DNA from: a virus
Direction: 5' to 3' (one strand)
Length of the DNA stretch: 32,779 nt
IMG/VR virus record: IMGVR_UViG_3300035158_000526
Coordinates: 1 to 32,779 of that record
Below, piece by piece: positions 14,199 through 22,511 of this stretch (its first letter is position 1; each line of letters starts with the position of its first letter). The notes below the pieces were generated by a model, which had not been told where the DNA came from, ran no database searches, and saw only the letters and a program-made list of their open reading frames with translations. The position numbers were made by a program, and so were the translations under genes.

Positions 14199-15221
14199 AT
14201 GGAACGATTGTTTAATCTCGCTGTGAATACAAGTGGGATTCAGCAATCATTTTTTACAAAGAAAGGAAGAAGATTTCGTGCTTATCCAGAATCTATTGTT
14301 GATGTTTCACAACTTCGAGAGGGAGATCGAGGCATTCTTAGTCCTGTTGATAGCTTTATTGGTGAGTTAAAAAAACGGAATTTAAATTCTTTCTACATAG
14401 AAAGAACATATAATTTTGGAGATGTTTTGTTATTGATACCAGCAATTCGAGAATTAAAAAGAAAAGGATATAATCCTATTTTGCGAACTCGATCTGCATA
14501 TTCACCTATTTTAAAGAGATTGAAAATTGATTATACGATGTGTCATTCTACAATAACACCACAAGGTTTTGGGATTGTTTTGGATAATACAATCGAAAGA
14601 GATCACGAGGAAGATCGTTTAAGAGATAAACACAGAGTGGATTTGTATTTTAATATTTTTGGAATTGAGGATGGGATAGTTGATTGGAGTTGTGATTTAG
14701 ATGATTTTGATTTCTTTGACGAATTTATGGAAAAACGATATTGTGTTTTTCAAGCTCAAGGTTCGACTCCAAAGAAAATGTTATACGATACAACGGCTCG
14801 ATATATTATTGAGAGATTAAACGATATGGGAGTCAAAGTGGCATATATTGGAGAAGAGATTTTTATTCCCGATAATGAAACGAATCATGGCTATTTTATG
14901 GACTTAAATTATGTTGAATTATTCTCTTTAATCGGTCATGCAGAATTTCTAATAACCATGGATTCAGCTCCACTTTGGATAAGCCATTTTACAAAAACTC
15001 CACTTATTGCACTGTTGGGACCTAGCCGTCCATCGGAAAGAGTCACAAAACATCCATTATATCCACAGAAAGCTTTTGGGCTGGAATTAAATAAAGAAAT
15101 AAATTGTGAGAGTTGTTTTGAATGTTCTAAGGAATGTGGAGATTTGATTTCTTGTTTACATATAAACGATAAACGGATATTTGAATTAATAAAGAAAAAG
15201 GTGGACCAGTTATGGCTTTAA
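14199..15221 (+). CDS. GT9-like (heptosyltransferase-fold) glycosyltransferase with a phage-type N-terminal extension
   Basis: 340 residues. From about residue 65 the protein follows the GT9/GT-B pattern: TYNFGDVLLLIPAIRELKRKGY (N-lobe loop with Gly-Asp), YCVFQAQGSTPKKM at the second-lobe entry, and LFSLIGHAEFLITMDSAP followed by TKTPLIALLGPSRPSERV, the usual nucleotide-sugar binding region. Near the C-terminus a cysteine-rich CESCFECSKECGDLISC is unusual. The first ~55 residues (KKGRRFRAYPESIVDVSQL) resemble short phage head-associated proteins rather than a transferase. No good Shine-Dalgarno precedes ATG 14199; the terminator lies just upstream. It overlaps the next gene by 10 bases. Confidence 0.75.
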   Translation: MERLFNLAVNTSGIQQSFFTKKGRRFRAYPESIVDVSQLREGDRGILSPVDSFIGELKKRNLNSFYIERTYNFGDVLLLIPAIRELKRKGYNPILRTRSAYSPILKRLKIDYTMCHSTITPQGFGIVLDNTIERDHEEDRLRDKHRVDLYFNIFGIEDGIVDWSCDLDDFDFFDEFMEKRYCVFQAQGSTPKKMLYDTTARYIIERLNDMGVKVAYIGEEIFIPDNETNHGYFMDLNYVELFSLIGHAEFLITMDSAPLWISHFTKTPLIALLGPSRPSERVTKHPLYPQKAFGLELNKEINCESCFECSKECGDLISCLHINDKRIFELIKKKVDQLWL

Positions 15222-17920
15222 AATATTTTAAGCTTCCACATGGTGAATTGGTTGTTAATGCTGGAGACGTTACGGAATCGATTCAAGATAGTTCTGGAAA
15301 TTTTATCCGTTTAGCTCCTGGGAAAAGTCATTTCTTTGGGACTTGTGGATTAGATTTATATAGCTATTTTATGAATCAAAAATTCTGGGATTCTAAATTA
15401 GCTGTCGATAAAGTGATCGAAGAAAAAGGAGAAATGAATCTTCTTATGCGGTCAGAGAAAGTAGATAAATTTGGTGATCAGATTATGTTTACAATTATTC
15501 CAGCTGCATATAAAGAGACTTACGAAGATAAAGTAAATATAGATATTTTAATTCCTGAATGTGTAAAAGAGATATGGGAAAATAATACTCATATAAGAAA
15601 TGTTTTCTATAATGAAAATGAAATAAAAGAAGAATACGATATTGATTATAGTGTCAATAATTTAGAATTAAAATTTGACCGGAAGGATAAGAAAAGTTGT
15701 TCAGATATTATTTTAGAAAACATTCAACTTCATTTAGTAAATAAAGCACCTATATTCATTTTGTCAGAAGAAGAAAAACAGTGGGCGAAAAAAGAATTAA
15801 AAGATTTCGAGCGAACTAAAATTGGTATCCAAATAAAGTCGGCAGTTGCGTCAAGGACGTATCCTTATATGAAGGAGCTTGGAGAATTACTTCACATGAA
15901 AGGATATGACGTTATTATACTAGATAGTATAAAACCAAATGGTAAATTTCAATACAGTTTCCGTAAGATGGCAGCAATAGCAAATGAATGTGATTTGATT
16001 GTTACTCCTGATTCGGCAATTTTTCATTTGGCTGGTGCATTAAAAAAGAGAACGGTGGGGATTTTTGGTTATACGGATGGGAAGATTTATTCTGAGAATT
16101 ATGAGAAAACTTCTTATGTTCAAGCTAAATGTCCACATGGAAAACCTCCTTGCTGGTGGAGCATCAATTGTCTTCCGGGAAAAACTCACCAAGAAAAAAC
16201 GGACCAAGGATATGTTGATTGTTTAACTCAGTTGACACCAGAAAATATTTTAGGGAAAATTGAAGAACAGTTTAATGAGCCAAAAAAAGTTCTGGTTGTA
16301 ATGCTGACATATAATCTTCTAATGATGACGAAGAAAGCTATCGCTTCAATTCGAAGTTTTCATGATTATGAACTATTCGTTGTTGATAATGAAAGTACTG
16401 ATGGTACACAAGAGTGGTTAAAGGAAAATGGGATCGAATTTGTTTCTAAAAAAACTAGTGTTGCGGCGGCTCAAAACATTGGTATACAAAAATTTTTAGA
16501 AGGACAATATGATTATTTTATGCTACTGAATAACGATGTTGTTCTTAGATTCGATACAATCGAAAGGTTGATAGAAGATTCGAAAAGAACTGGAGCATGG
16601 GCAGTTATGTCGTCTGAAGTTCCAGGAGCCCAACCGTGGACTATTGATTATACTAAATCAATGAGCCAAAGGGTGGAAGAAATAATTGATATTCCAACAG
16701 GTTCTTATTCATGTACTTTATTCACTCGAGAATGTATTGAAAAGACTGGATTTTTTGACGAACGTTATGCACCACGTTATATTGAGGATAATGATTATAC
16801 TTTGAGAATGAGATTAGCGGGTGGAAAATTTTATAAATCTGAAGCAGCTATTTATTGGCATTATCTTGGAGCTGTTGTTAAATTAAATAAAAAAGAGAAA
16901 GAAAGTGGAAATGAATATTGGGATCGAAATATCAAATTGTTTATTGAAAAATTTGGAATCCATCCCCACGACCATCAGGATTTAAATAAGCTGGGATTGG
17001 AATGGAAAAGAAATGTTAATGTTGATGAAATAGAAAAAGCATTAAAGGATCGAGGGAGTGTAAAAATTTTAGTCGAAAGACGCATGGGGGGGTATGGAGA
17101 CATTTTATTTACGACTGTAATTGCAAGAGAATTAAAGAAGAAATTTGGTAATAAAGTAACGATTATTTATAGAGTTCCTTCGGATTTTCATATGCTATTG
17201 GATAATAATCCCAATATCGATATGATAGGAGAATACGGCGTTAGAATACATCCAGACTTCAAAATCGATCTTACAGACCTCGAGTTTCGGGTAGAACTCC
17301 AGGAGATGCAGCAAAATGGTGGGATTCTCAGCGCTAGAACGGAAATCTACCTTAATACGATAGGTCTTAATGGGGTTAATAACCTCAAACCAGATTACTT
17401 TCTTACTGATTCTGAGAGAGCTTGGGCGGAAGAACAATGGAAACATACTGATAAATTTCGGATCGCTTGGGCAATGAAAGGGAGCAACAAATTAAAACAA
17501 TGGCCTTATATGAGAAAACTATGGGATATGTTCAAAGGAATGGATATTGTTTCGTATGTTATATGGGGCTCAGATGGAGTGTCGGAATTTTCTTTCCGAG
17601 AATCTGCAGCTATTGTAGCAACGGCTAACTTAGTGATTTCTCCTGATTCAGGAATTTCTAATTTAGCTGGTGCTCTTGATGTGCCGGTTATTACAATTTT
17701 TAGCAATAGGAACAAAGAAAATTTTGAGAAGATGTTTGATACCATGGTTGGAATCCAAGGACATTGTCCTTTTCTTGAGAAAGATTATTGCGACTTTTTC
17801 TGCCCATGTTTAGGAGATGGCCCACATCGATCGAAAGAAGAAAAACATATTCCTGAATGTTTAAATAATCTCCAGCCAGAAGAAGTTTTTAAAGAGGCTA
17901 AGAAAATAATCAATGGATAA
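15212..17920 (+). CDS. Tri-domain glycosyltransferase: GT9-like, GT2, GT9-like
   Basis: 902 residues. After an N-terminal beta segment (1-60), a first GT9-like unit spans about 75-350 (KVDKFGDQIMF; then CDLIVTPDSAIFHLAGALKK and VGIFGYTDG). A GT2 GT-A domain spans about 358-600: VLVVMLTYN, VDNESTDGTQEWL, YFMLLNNDVVLR (the NND metal/nucleotide site), and YIEDNDYTLRMRLAG (the ED base region). A second GT9 unit spans about 615-900: RMGGYGDILFTTVIARELKK, then ANLVISPDSGISNLAGALDV. Both GT9 units end with a Cys-rich patch (CPHGKPPCWWSINC and CPFLEKDYCDFFCPC) and a similar 'CL..L.PE.' tail, suggesting internal duplication. It likely adds several sugars in sequence to one acceptor. It overlaps both neighbours. 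Confidence 0.85.
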   Translation: MALKYFKLPHGELVVNAGDVTESIQDSSGNFIRLAPGKSHFFGTCGLDLYSYFMNQKFWDSKLAVDKVIEEKGEMNLLMRSEKVDKFGDQIMFTIIPAAYKETYEDKVNIDILIPECVKEIWENNTHIRNVFYNENEIKEEYDIDYSVNNLELKFDRKDKKSCSDIILENIQLHLVNKAPIFILSEEEKQWAKKELKDFERTKIGIQIKSAVASRTYPYMKELGELLHMKGYDVIILDSIKPNGKFQYSFRKMAAIANECDLIVTPDSAIFHLAGALKKRTVGIFGYTDGKIYSENYEKTSYVQAKCPHGKPPCWWSINCLPGKTHQEKTDQGYVDCLTQLTPENILGKIEEQFNEPKKVLVVMLTYNLLMMTKKAIASIRSFHDYELFVVDNESTDGTQEWLKENGIEFVSKKTSVAAAQNIGIQKFLEGQYDYFMLLNNDVVLRFDTIERLIEDSKRTGAWAVMSSEVPGAQPWTIDYTKSMSQRVEEIIDIPTGSYSCTLFTRECIEKTGFFDERYAPRYIEDNDYTLRMRLAGGKFYKSEAAIYWHYLGAVVKLNKKEKESGNEYWDRNIKLFIEKFGIHPHDHQDLNKLGLEWKRNVNVDEIEKALKDRGSVKILVERRMGGYGDILFTTVIARELKKKFGNKVTIIYRVPSDFHMLLDNNPNIDMIGEYGVRIHPDFKIDLTDLEFRVELQEMQQNGGILSARTEIYLNTIGLNGVNNLKPDYFLTDSERAWAEEQWKHTDKFRIAWAMKGSNKLKQWPYMRKLWDMFKGMDIVSYVIWGSDGVSEFSFRESAAIVATANLVISPDSGISNLAGALDVPVITIFSNRNKENFEKMFDTMVGIQGHCPFLEKDYCDFFCPCLGDGPHRSKEEKHIPECLNNLQPEEVFKEAKKIING

Positions 17921-18752
17921 GATATACGAGAAACTTGATTACCCTCAGACACTATTTGTGGAGCCTACAAATTTCTGTAATATACGATGTAGCATTTGTC
18001 CATACGAAAAGATGACGCGAAGAAAAGGAAATATGAGTTGGGGAACGTTGAGGGTTATAATTGAGGAATCGAAAGGACAATCAAAAGTTTGTTATTTCAT
18101 GGGGTTTGGAGAACCACTATTACATCCTGAAATAATTCCTATGATTGAATATATCGAGTCTGAAGGGATTGCTGTTTATCTGAGCACAAATTCAATGTTG
18201 CTGGACGAGGAAACAATCCATAAACTTTTTGATACAGAACTAACTCGATTGTATTTGCCTCTGTCATCTTTGAACAAAGAGACATATGAGAAAATAAGAT
18301 GCAGAGCTGATTTTAAAACTGTCATAAAGAATATTGAAAATTGTATCAGAATAAGAAAGATTCGAAGATTTGTAAAAACTAAAGTATTTATAGTCCCAAT
18401 TGCTATGAAAGAAACTATTGACGAATTTGACGAGATTGCTGAAAAATATCGTCCGTTTCTTGAGGGAATTGGCGGAGTAGAATTAAAAAGTTATTGTACA
18501 TATGCTGGAGCGGTTGAAGACAAATCGGTTGCATGTCATAAAACTCCTCCCGGATTTTGCACAATGATGAATTACGGAATAAATATTTATTGGAATGGAG
18601 ACGTATCGATCTGTTGTAATGATTATGATTGTTTCACTCTTGTGGGAAATGTTCGCGATAAAAATATTAAAGAAATTTGGGATTCTGTCGAATACGAAAA
18701 TCACAGGTTCATGGGAAATGATTTTTGTAAGAGATGTTTAAATGAAAATTGA
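17913..18752 (+). CDS. Radical SAM enzyme with a SPASM-like C-terminal cluster
   Basis: 279 residues. The [4Fe-4S]-SAM motif C-x3-C-x2-C is at Cys22, Cys26 and Cys29 (FCNIRCSICP), followed by the GGEP-like GFGEPLLHPE and TNSMLL strands. The C-terminal third has eight cysteines including GFCTMM, WNGDVSICCNDYDC and FCKRCLNEN with GNVRDKNIKEIW between, the layout of SPASM/twitch domains that bind extra iron-sulfur clusters. Such enzymes modify peptides, sugars or other small molecules; anaerobic conditions are implied for activity. Here an unusual sugar or peptide modification is possible. The start overlaps the GT gene and the end overlaps the sulfotransferase by 11 bases. Confidence 0.85.
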   Translation: MDKIYEKLDYPQTLFVEPTNFCNIRCSICPYEKMTRRKGNMSWGTLRVIIEESKGQSKVCYFMGFGEPLLHPEIIPMIEYIESEGIAVYLSTNSMLLDEETIHKLFDTELTRLYLPLSSLNKETYEKIRCRADFKTVIKNIENCIRIRKIRRFVKTKVFIVPIAMKETIDEFDEIAEKYRPFLEGIGGVELKSYCTYAGAVEDKSVACHKTPPGFCTMMNYGINIYWNGDVSICCNDYDCFTLVGNVRDKNIKEIWDSVEYENHRFMGNDFCKRCLNEN

Positions 18753-19437
18753 TAATTGGATTGTAGCTTATCCTCGATCGGGGAGCACATGGCTCCGATA
18801 TTTATTTGCGTGTATTGCTAAACCCAATGACGATTTAACATATAACGACATGAATCGAATAATGCCCGATCTTCATTCTCATAGATTTTGGAAATTTAAA
18901 GCGTGGGAAGAATTGGATTTTGTGATTTTTAAATCTCATTTTAAAGAAGAAAAATGTGAAGGTCGGAAAGTGGTTTATTTATACAGAGATGGAAGAGACA
19001 CTGCGTTGTCTTGTTATTATTATTATAACCACGAAGGGACAGATAAAATATTTAGCAAATATCTTGTTGAAGATTTTATTTCTGGAAAGATGAGATTTGG
19101 AGGTTGGAAAACTCATGTTGAAAGATGGCTTCAGAAAACATTTATTGGAATATATTTTCTTAAGTACGAAGAGTTATATTCTGAGACTTTCAGTCATTTA
19201 AAAAATATTGTATCGTTTTTTCAGATTGAAACTACTGACGAAATTATTCAACAAGCAATAGAAAAATCTGAGCTTTCGAAGATGAGAAAAATAGGAGCAG
19301 CTGAAGGCTATCATCCAAAGTTAGTTGGGTTATCGGGTAAACCTGGAGGGTGGAAAGAAAAATTCAGCATGGAAGATTTGAAAAATTTTTGGAATTATGC
19401 TGGTGATCTAATGGAGAATTTGGGATATTGTAAATGA
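18742..19437 (+). CDS. PAPS-dependent sulfotransferase
   Basis: 231 residues with the three hallmarks of cytosolic-type sulfotransferases: the 5'-phosphosulfate loop YPRSGSTWLR (about 10-18), the 3'-phosphate site YLYRDGRDTALS (about 76-88), and near the C-terminus GKPGGWKEKFS, the equivalent of the family's G-x-x-G-x-WK motif. It would transfer sulfate from PAPS to a hydroxyl, most likely on a sugar in this context. Compared with typical 280-300 residue members it is short, but no motif is missing. It overlaps the radical SAM gene and the methyltransferase (ATGA-type, 4 bases). Confidence 0.88.
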   Translation: MKIDNWIVAYPRSGSTWLRYLFACIAKPNDDLTYNDMNRIMPDLHSHRFWKFKAWEELDFVIFKSHFKEEKCEGRKVVYLYRDGRDTALSCYYYYNHEGTDKIFSKYLVEDFISGKMRFGGWKTHVERWLQKTFIGIYFLKYEELYSETFSHLKNIVSFFQIETTDEIIQQAIEKSELSKMRKIGAAEGYHPKLVGLSGKPGGWKEKFSMEDLKNFWNYAGDLMENLGYCK

Positions 19438-20084
19438 AAAAACGAACAACAGCTCATTTATATAATGAATGGTATTTTGCTAACAAATACGAAAAGTGGT
19501 TTAAAGACGGACTGAACATGGATAATAAAACAATTAAAGTAGAGACGGAAAAGAAATTGAATTTTATATCTCATTATATGCCAGATGTAAAATCTATTCT
19601 TGTTCCTGGTTGTTCGTTTGGAATGCTTGTTTTTTGGCTCAATCAAAATGATTATGAAGCTGAAGGAATTGATGTTTCTGATTTTGCTTTAGAAAAAGCT
19701 CCTGAGGAATCAAGAAAATATCTTAGAAAAATGAGTGTTACGGATATGAATGAGTATTCTGATAATAAATTTGATCTGATTGCAGCGTTTGATATTTTTG
19801 AACATTTGTATTATGAAGAAATTTTAAAAGCTTGCAAGGAAGCTAGTCGCGTAGCAAGTAAATATATTTTAATTCGTGTTCCTTCTCCGAAGTATGATGC
19901 TGAACCTGGAATCGCTGATTATAGTAGTTTTAATAAAGTAGATGGTGGACATGTTTCAGTTTATCCATATGATTTTTGGGTGCGACGATTTGTTGAGGTT
20001 GGCAAATATGATTTTTGGTTTGCTTCTATATGGAACAGACCAAGAGAATCGGAGACGTGGATAGCTTTTCGGAGAAAAAAATGA
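19434..20084 (+). CDS. Class I SAM-dependent methyltransferase
   Basis: 216 residues. Rossmann-fold methyltransferase motifs: motif I VKSILVPGCSFGMLVFWL (about 52-68; the usual G-x-G-x-G is reduced to GCSFG), an acidic strand end AEGIDVSDFAL, FDLIAAFDIFEHLYYEE (motif IV region with the FEHL of Methyltransf_11/23-type enzymes), and KYILIRVPSP. Likely O-methylates a sugar, given its neighbours; the substrate cannot be read from sequence. Coupled to both flanking genes by 4-base overlaps. Confidence 0.82.
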   Translation: MKKRTTAHLYNEWYFANKYEKWFKDGLNMDNKTIKVETEKKLNFISHYMPDVKSILVPGCSFGMLVFWLNQNDYEAEGIDVSDFALEKAPEESRKYLRKMSVTDMNEYSDNKFDLIAAFDIFEHLYYEEILKACKEASRVASKYILIRVPSPKYDAEPGIADYSSFNKVDGGHVSVYPYDFWVRRFVEVGKYDFWFASIWNRPRESETWIAFRRKK

Positions 20085-20674
20085 CTCATCCAACTGAATG
20101 TGGGTTTACGAAGATAGGAATCAAAAAAGTTGAAGTAGAACTTGTGAAGTTTAAACAATTTATGGACGATATTGGAGTTGAGTTTTTTCTAACAGCTGGG
20201 GTTCTTTTGGGAATTGTTCGCGATGGAGAATTAATAAAAGTTGATAAAGATTTTGATTTTGGTGTAATGAAAGAATCGGATGTTGAAAAGATTCGAATTG
20301 AAGCTGAAAAACGAAAGTATTATGATGAAATTCATTATGGCCTATGTGTTCCTAAAGGAACACTCTTTTGGTTAAAGAAATATATTGATAATTATGTTTT
20401 GCCTATTGAAATACAAGTTCATTACGTAAAAGATAATTATACTTATTATAATCGACATTTGGAAGATTGGAAGTTTTCATATGGAAGATTAGTTTGGAAA
20501 AGAGAACTTTTTGAGAATCTTGCTGAAATTAATTTTAAAGGGATCAAATTGAATATTCCCAATCCGGCTGAAGATTTTCTTGTAACACATTATGGAGAAG
20601 ATTGGAAAACACCCAAGGAATATTCAGATTGGCGTTATCATTGTAAAAATATATATGAAGGTTTTTGGGTTTGA
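20081..20674 (+). CDS. LicD/fukutin-family phosphosugar or phosphocholine transferase
   Basis: 197 residues from ATG 20081, which overlaps the methyltransferase stop; the longer frame upstream is rejected. Family motifs: FFLTAGVLLGIVRDGELIKV followed by DKDFDFG (nucleotidyltransferase-fold metal-binding acids), VLPIEIQVHY, and NIPNPAEDFLVTHYGEDWKTP near the C-terminus. LicD proteins attach phosphocholine or related CDP-activated groups to surface glycans. A cytidylyltransferase two genes downstream could supply its CDP donor. Confidence 0.82.
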   Translation: MTHPTECGFTKIGIKKVEVELVKFKQFMDDIGVEFFLTAGVLLGIVRDGELIKVDKDFDFGVMKESDVEKIRIEAEKRKYYDEIHYGLCVPKGTLFWLKKYIDNYVLPIEIQVHYVKDNYTYYNRHLEDWKFSYGRLVWKRELFENLAEINFKGIKLNIPNPAEDFLVTHYGEDWKTPKEYSDWRYHCKNIYEGFWV

Positions 20675-21165
20675 ACAAAATAGTAATAAATCCCAAAAAG
20701 GATTTAATTTTTGATTTGAAAGTTAGAGAAATGTGTAAACAGTGTAAGCGGTATGGGAAGAAAGCTTCTTGCCCTCCTTATGTTGAAACGGTTGAATACT
20801 ATAGTAAATTACTTCCAACTTATCAGAATGGAATAATTTACTATAAGATTTTTCCGATTCTTGAAGATGACGATCCCATGGAAGTTGGGAAAGAAAGTAG
20901 TTTAGAAATTTGGAGAAAGATAACGTCAGAGCGCACGAAATTGTTTAATCAAGGACATTATCTTATTATAGGATTTGGAGCAGGTTCTTGTAAAATTTGT
21001 GATGAGTGTCAGTTTCCTTGTCATACACCAAGTAGAGCATTAATGCCTCTTGAGGCTACTGGAATGGATGTTGTTAAAGTAATGAAGCAGTTTAATGTGG
21101 AAGTAAAATTTCCTTTTGAACAAGCAAAAACTCTTTGTCGAATAGGAGCAATTTTTTATGACTAA
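20671..21165 (+). CDS. DUF2284 cysteine-rich predicted metal-binding protein
   Basis: 164 residues from TTG 20671, overlapping the LicD stop (TTGA), with GAAGG about 8 bases upstream; another in-frame TTG lies at 20665. Two cysteine groups, MCKQCKRYGKKASCPPYV near the N-terminus and AGSCKICDECQFPCHTPSRA in the second half, plus the conserved MPLEATGMDV, mark DUF2284. The family is proposed to bind an iron-sulfur cluster and its function is unknown. Next to a radical SAM gene, a role as electron carrier is possible. Confidence 0.8.
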   Translation: MNKIVINPKKDLIFDLKVREMCKQCKRYGKKASCPPYVETVEYYSKLLPTYQNGIIYYKIFPILEDDDPMEVGKESSLEIWRKITSERTKLFNQGHYLIIGFGAGSCKICDECQFPCHTPSRALMPLEATGMDVVKVMKQFNVEVKFPFEQAKTLCRIGAIFYD

Positions 21166-21580
21166 AAAATACAGAGTTTTCGTCCCTGGTGCTTGGGACT
21201 TATTTCATATTGGTCATGTGAGACTATTGAAGCGAGCTAAAGAATTTGCGGACACTTTAATTGTTGGAATCGATTCTGATGTATCAATAGAAAAAAGAAA
21301 AGGACGACCCCCTGTTGTAAATCTAGAAAATAGAGCGTCGATTCTTGATGCTATTAGTTATGTGGATAAAATCCACATTGGACATGAGAATGGGGTAATA
21401 AACCCAGAGTTATTAAAAGAATTAGAGATAGATATTTTAGTTTTGGGAAGTGATTGGTGCGGAAAACCAATGCCCGGATTAGACGAAGCAAAAAGATTCG
21501 TTATGGTTTTATACTTCCCTTATACTGAAGGAATTAGTACAACAGAAATTATGAAAAAAGTGCAGGAAAAACATAAATGA
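21158..21580 (+). CDS. TagD/HldE-type cytidylyl(adenylyl)transferase
   Basis: 140 residues covering the whole single-domain family: GAWDLFHIGHVRLLKRA with the HxGH nucleotide site (His17, His20), LIVGIDSD, a Lys/Arg loop RKGRPPVV, and YTEGISTTEI, the equivalent of RTEGISTT. The domain is that of glycerol-3-phosphate cytidylyltransferase and of the heptose-1-phosphate adenylyltransferase part of HldE. CDP-alcohol production would suit LicD; ADP-heptose would suit the GT9 enzymes. Sequence alone does not settle it. Overlaps both neighbours. Confidence 0.86.
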   Translation: MTKKYRVFVPGAWDLFHIGHVRLLKRAKEFADTLIVGIDSDVSIEKRKGRPPVVNLENRASILDAISYVDKIHIGHENGVINPELLKELEIDILVLGSDWCGKPMPGLDEAKRFVMVLYFPYTEGISTTEIMKKVQEKHK

Positions 21581-22509
21581 ATAAGGAAGTTTTAATAACT
21601 GGTGGAGCTGGATTTGTTGGTTCCGTTTTAACTCAGTTATTATTGAGTGAAGGTTATAAGGTTAAAGTACTAGATAGTTTAGTGTATGGAGTAGAACCTT
21701 TATTAGGATTTTTCTCTAACCCAAATTTTGAATTTATTTTAGGAGATATTCGAGACCCTAAAAAAGTAATGGAAATTTCTCGCGACTGTGGGGCGATAAT
21801 TCATTTGGCTGCAATCGTAGGTTATCCTGCTTGCAAGAAAGATAAAGTAAAAGCAATATCCGTTAACGCTGAAGGAACTCAAGTGATTGCTGATGCAACT
21901 CCTCAAGATATTCCTTTTATATTTGCTTCGACAGGATCTTGTTATGGAAATTTGGAAGAAATTTGTACTGAAGAATCTCTTTTGAAACCTTTAACGATTT
22001 ATGGTGAGTCTAAAGAAAAAGCGGAAGAGTTTGTTAAGAAAAGAAAGAATTTTACTATTTATCGATTTGCTACTGGATATGGAGTTTCGTTAAGATTAAG
22101 ATTGGATTTAATGATAAATGATTTTTGCTATAAAGCTGTAAGAGAAAAAAATCTTATCGTCTATGAGAAACATTTTCAGAGAACATTTATTCATGTAATG
22201 GATATGGCAAGATCATTTATGTTTGGAATAGAAAATTTCGAAAAAATGAATGGTGAAATTTATAACGTTGGTTCAGAAAAGATGAATCTGACAAAGAAAG
22301 AGATTGCTGAATTAATTCAAAAGAAAACAAAATATTATTTACATTATGCTGATTTTGGGAAAGACGAAGACAAAAGAGATTATGAAGTAAGTTATAAAAA
22401 AATTCGCGAATTGGGATTTAAACCTCGAGTTTCTTTAAACGAAGGAATCGATCAATTGATAAAGTTATTTCAAGTCTTCGAGGTTAAGAATGAATATTCA
22501 AATGTTTAA
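21577..22509 (+). CDS. NAD-dependent nucleotide-sugar epimerase/dehydratase (extended SDR)
   Basis: 310 residues. Rossmann signature TGGAGFVGS (about 8-16), GDIRDP, HLAAIVGYPAC (extended-SDR strand 4), FASTGSCYG, the catalytic YGESK (Tyr-x3-Lys), RFATGYG and FIHVMDMARSF. These belong to the GalE/RmlB-like extended short-chain dehydrogenases acting on NDP-sugars. The subfamily with HLAAIVGxPAC occurs in many surface-polysaccharide clusters, with substrates mostly unassigned. Its ATG overlaps the cytidylyltransferase stop. Confidence 0.87.
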   Translation: MNKEVLITGGAGFVGSVLTQLLLSEGYKVKVLDSLVYGVEPLLGFFSNPNFEFILGDIRDPKKVMEISRDCGAIIHLAAIVGYPACKKDKVKAISVNAEGTQVIADATPQDIPFIFASTGSCYGNLEEICTEESLLKPLTIYGESKEKAEEFVKKRKNFTIYRFATGYGVSLRLRLDLMINDFCYKAVREKNLIVYEKHFQRTFIHVMDMARSFMFGIENFEKMNGEIYNVGSEKMNLTKKEIAELIQKKTKYYLHYADFGKDEDKRDYEVSYKKIRELGFKPRVSLNEGIDQLIKLFQVFEVKNEYSNV

Positions 22510-22511
22510 AA

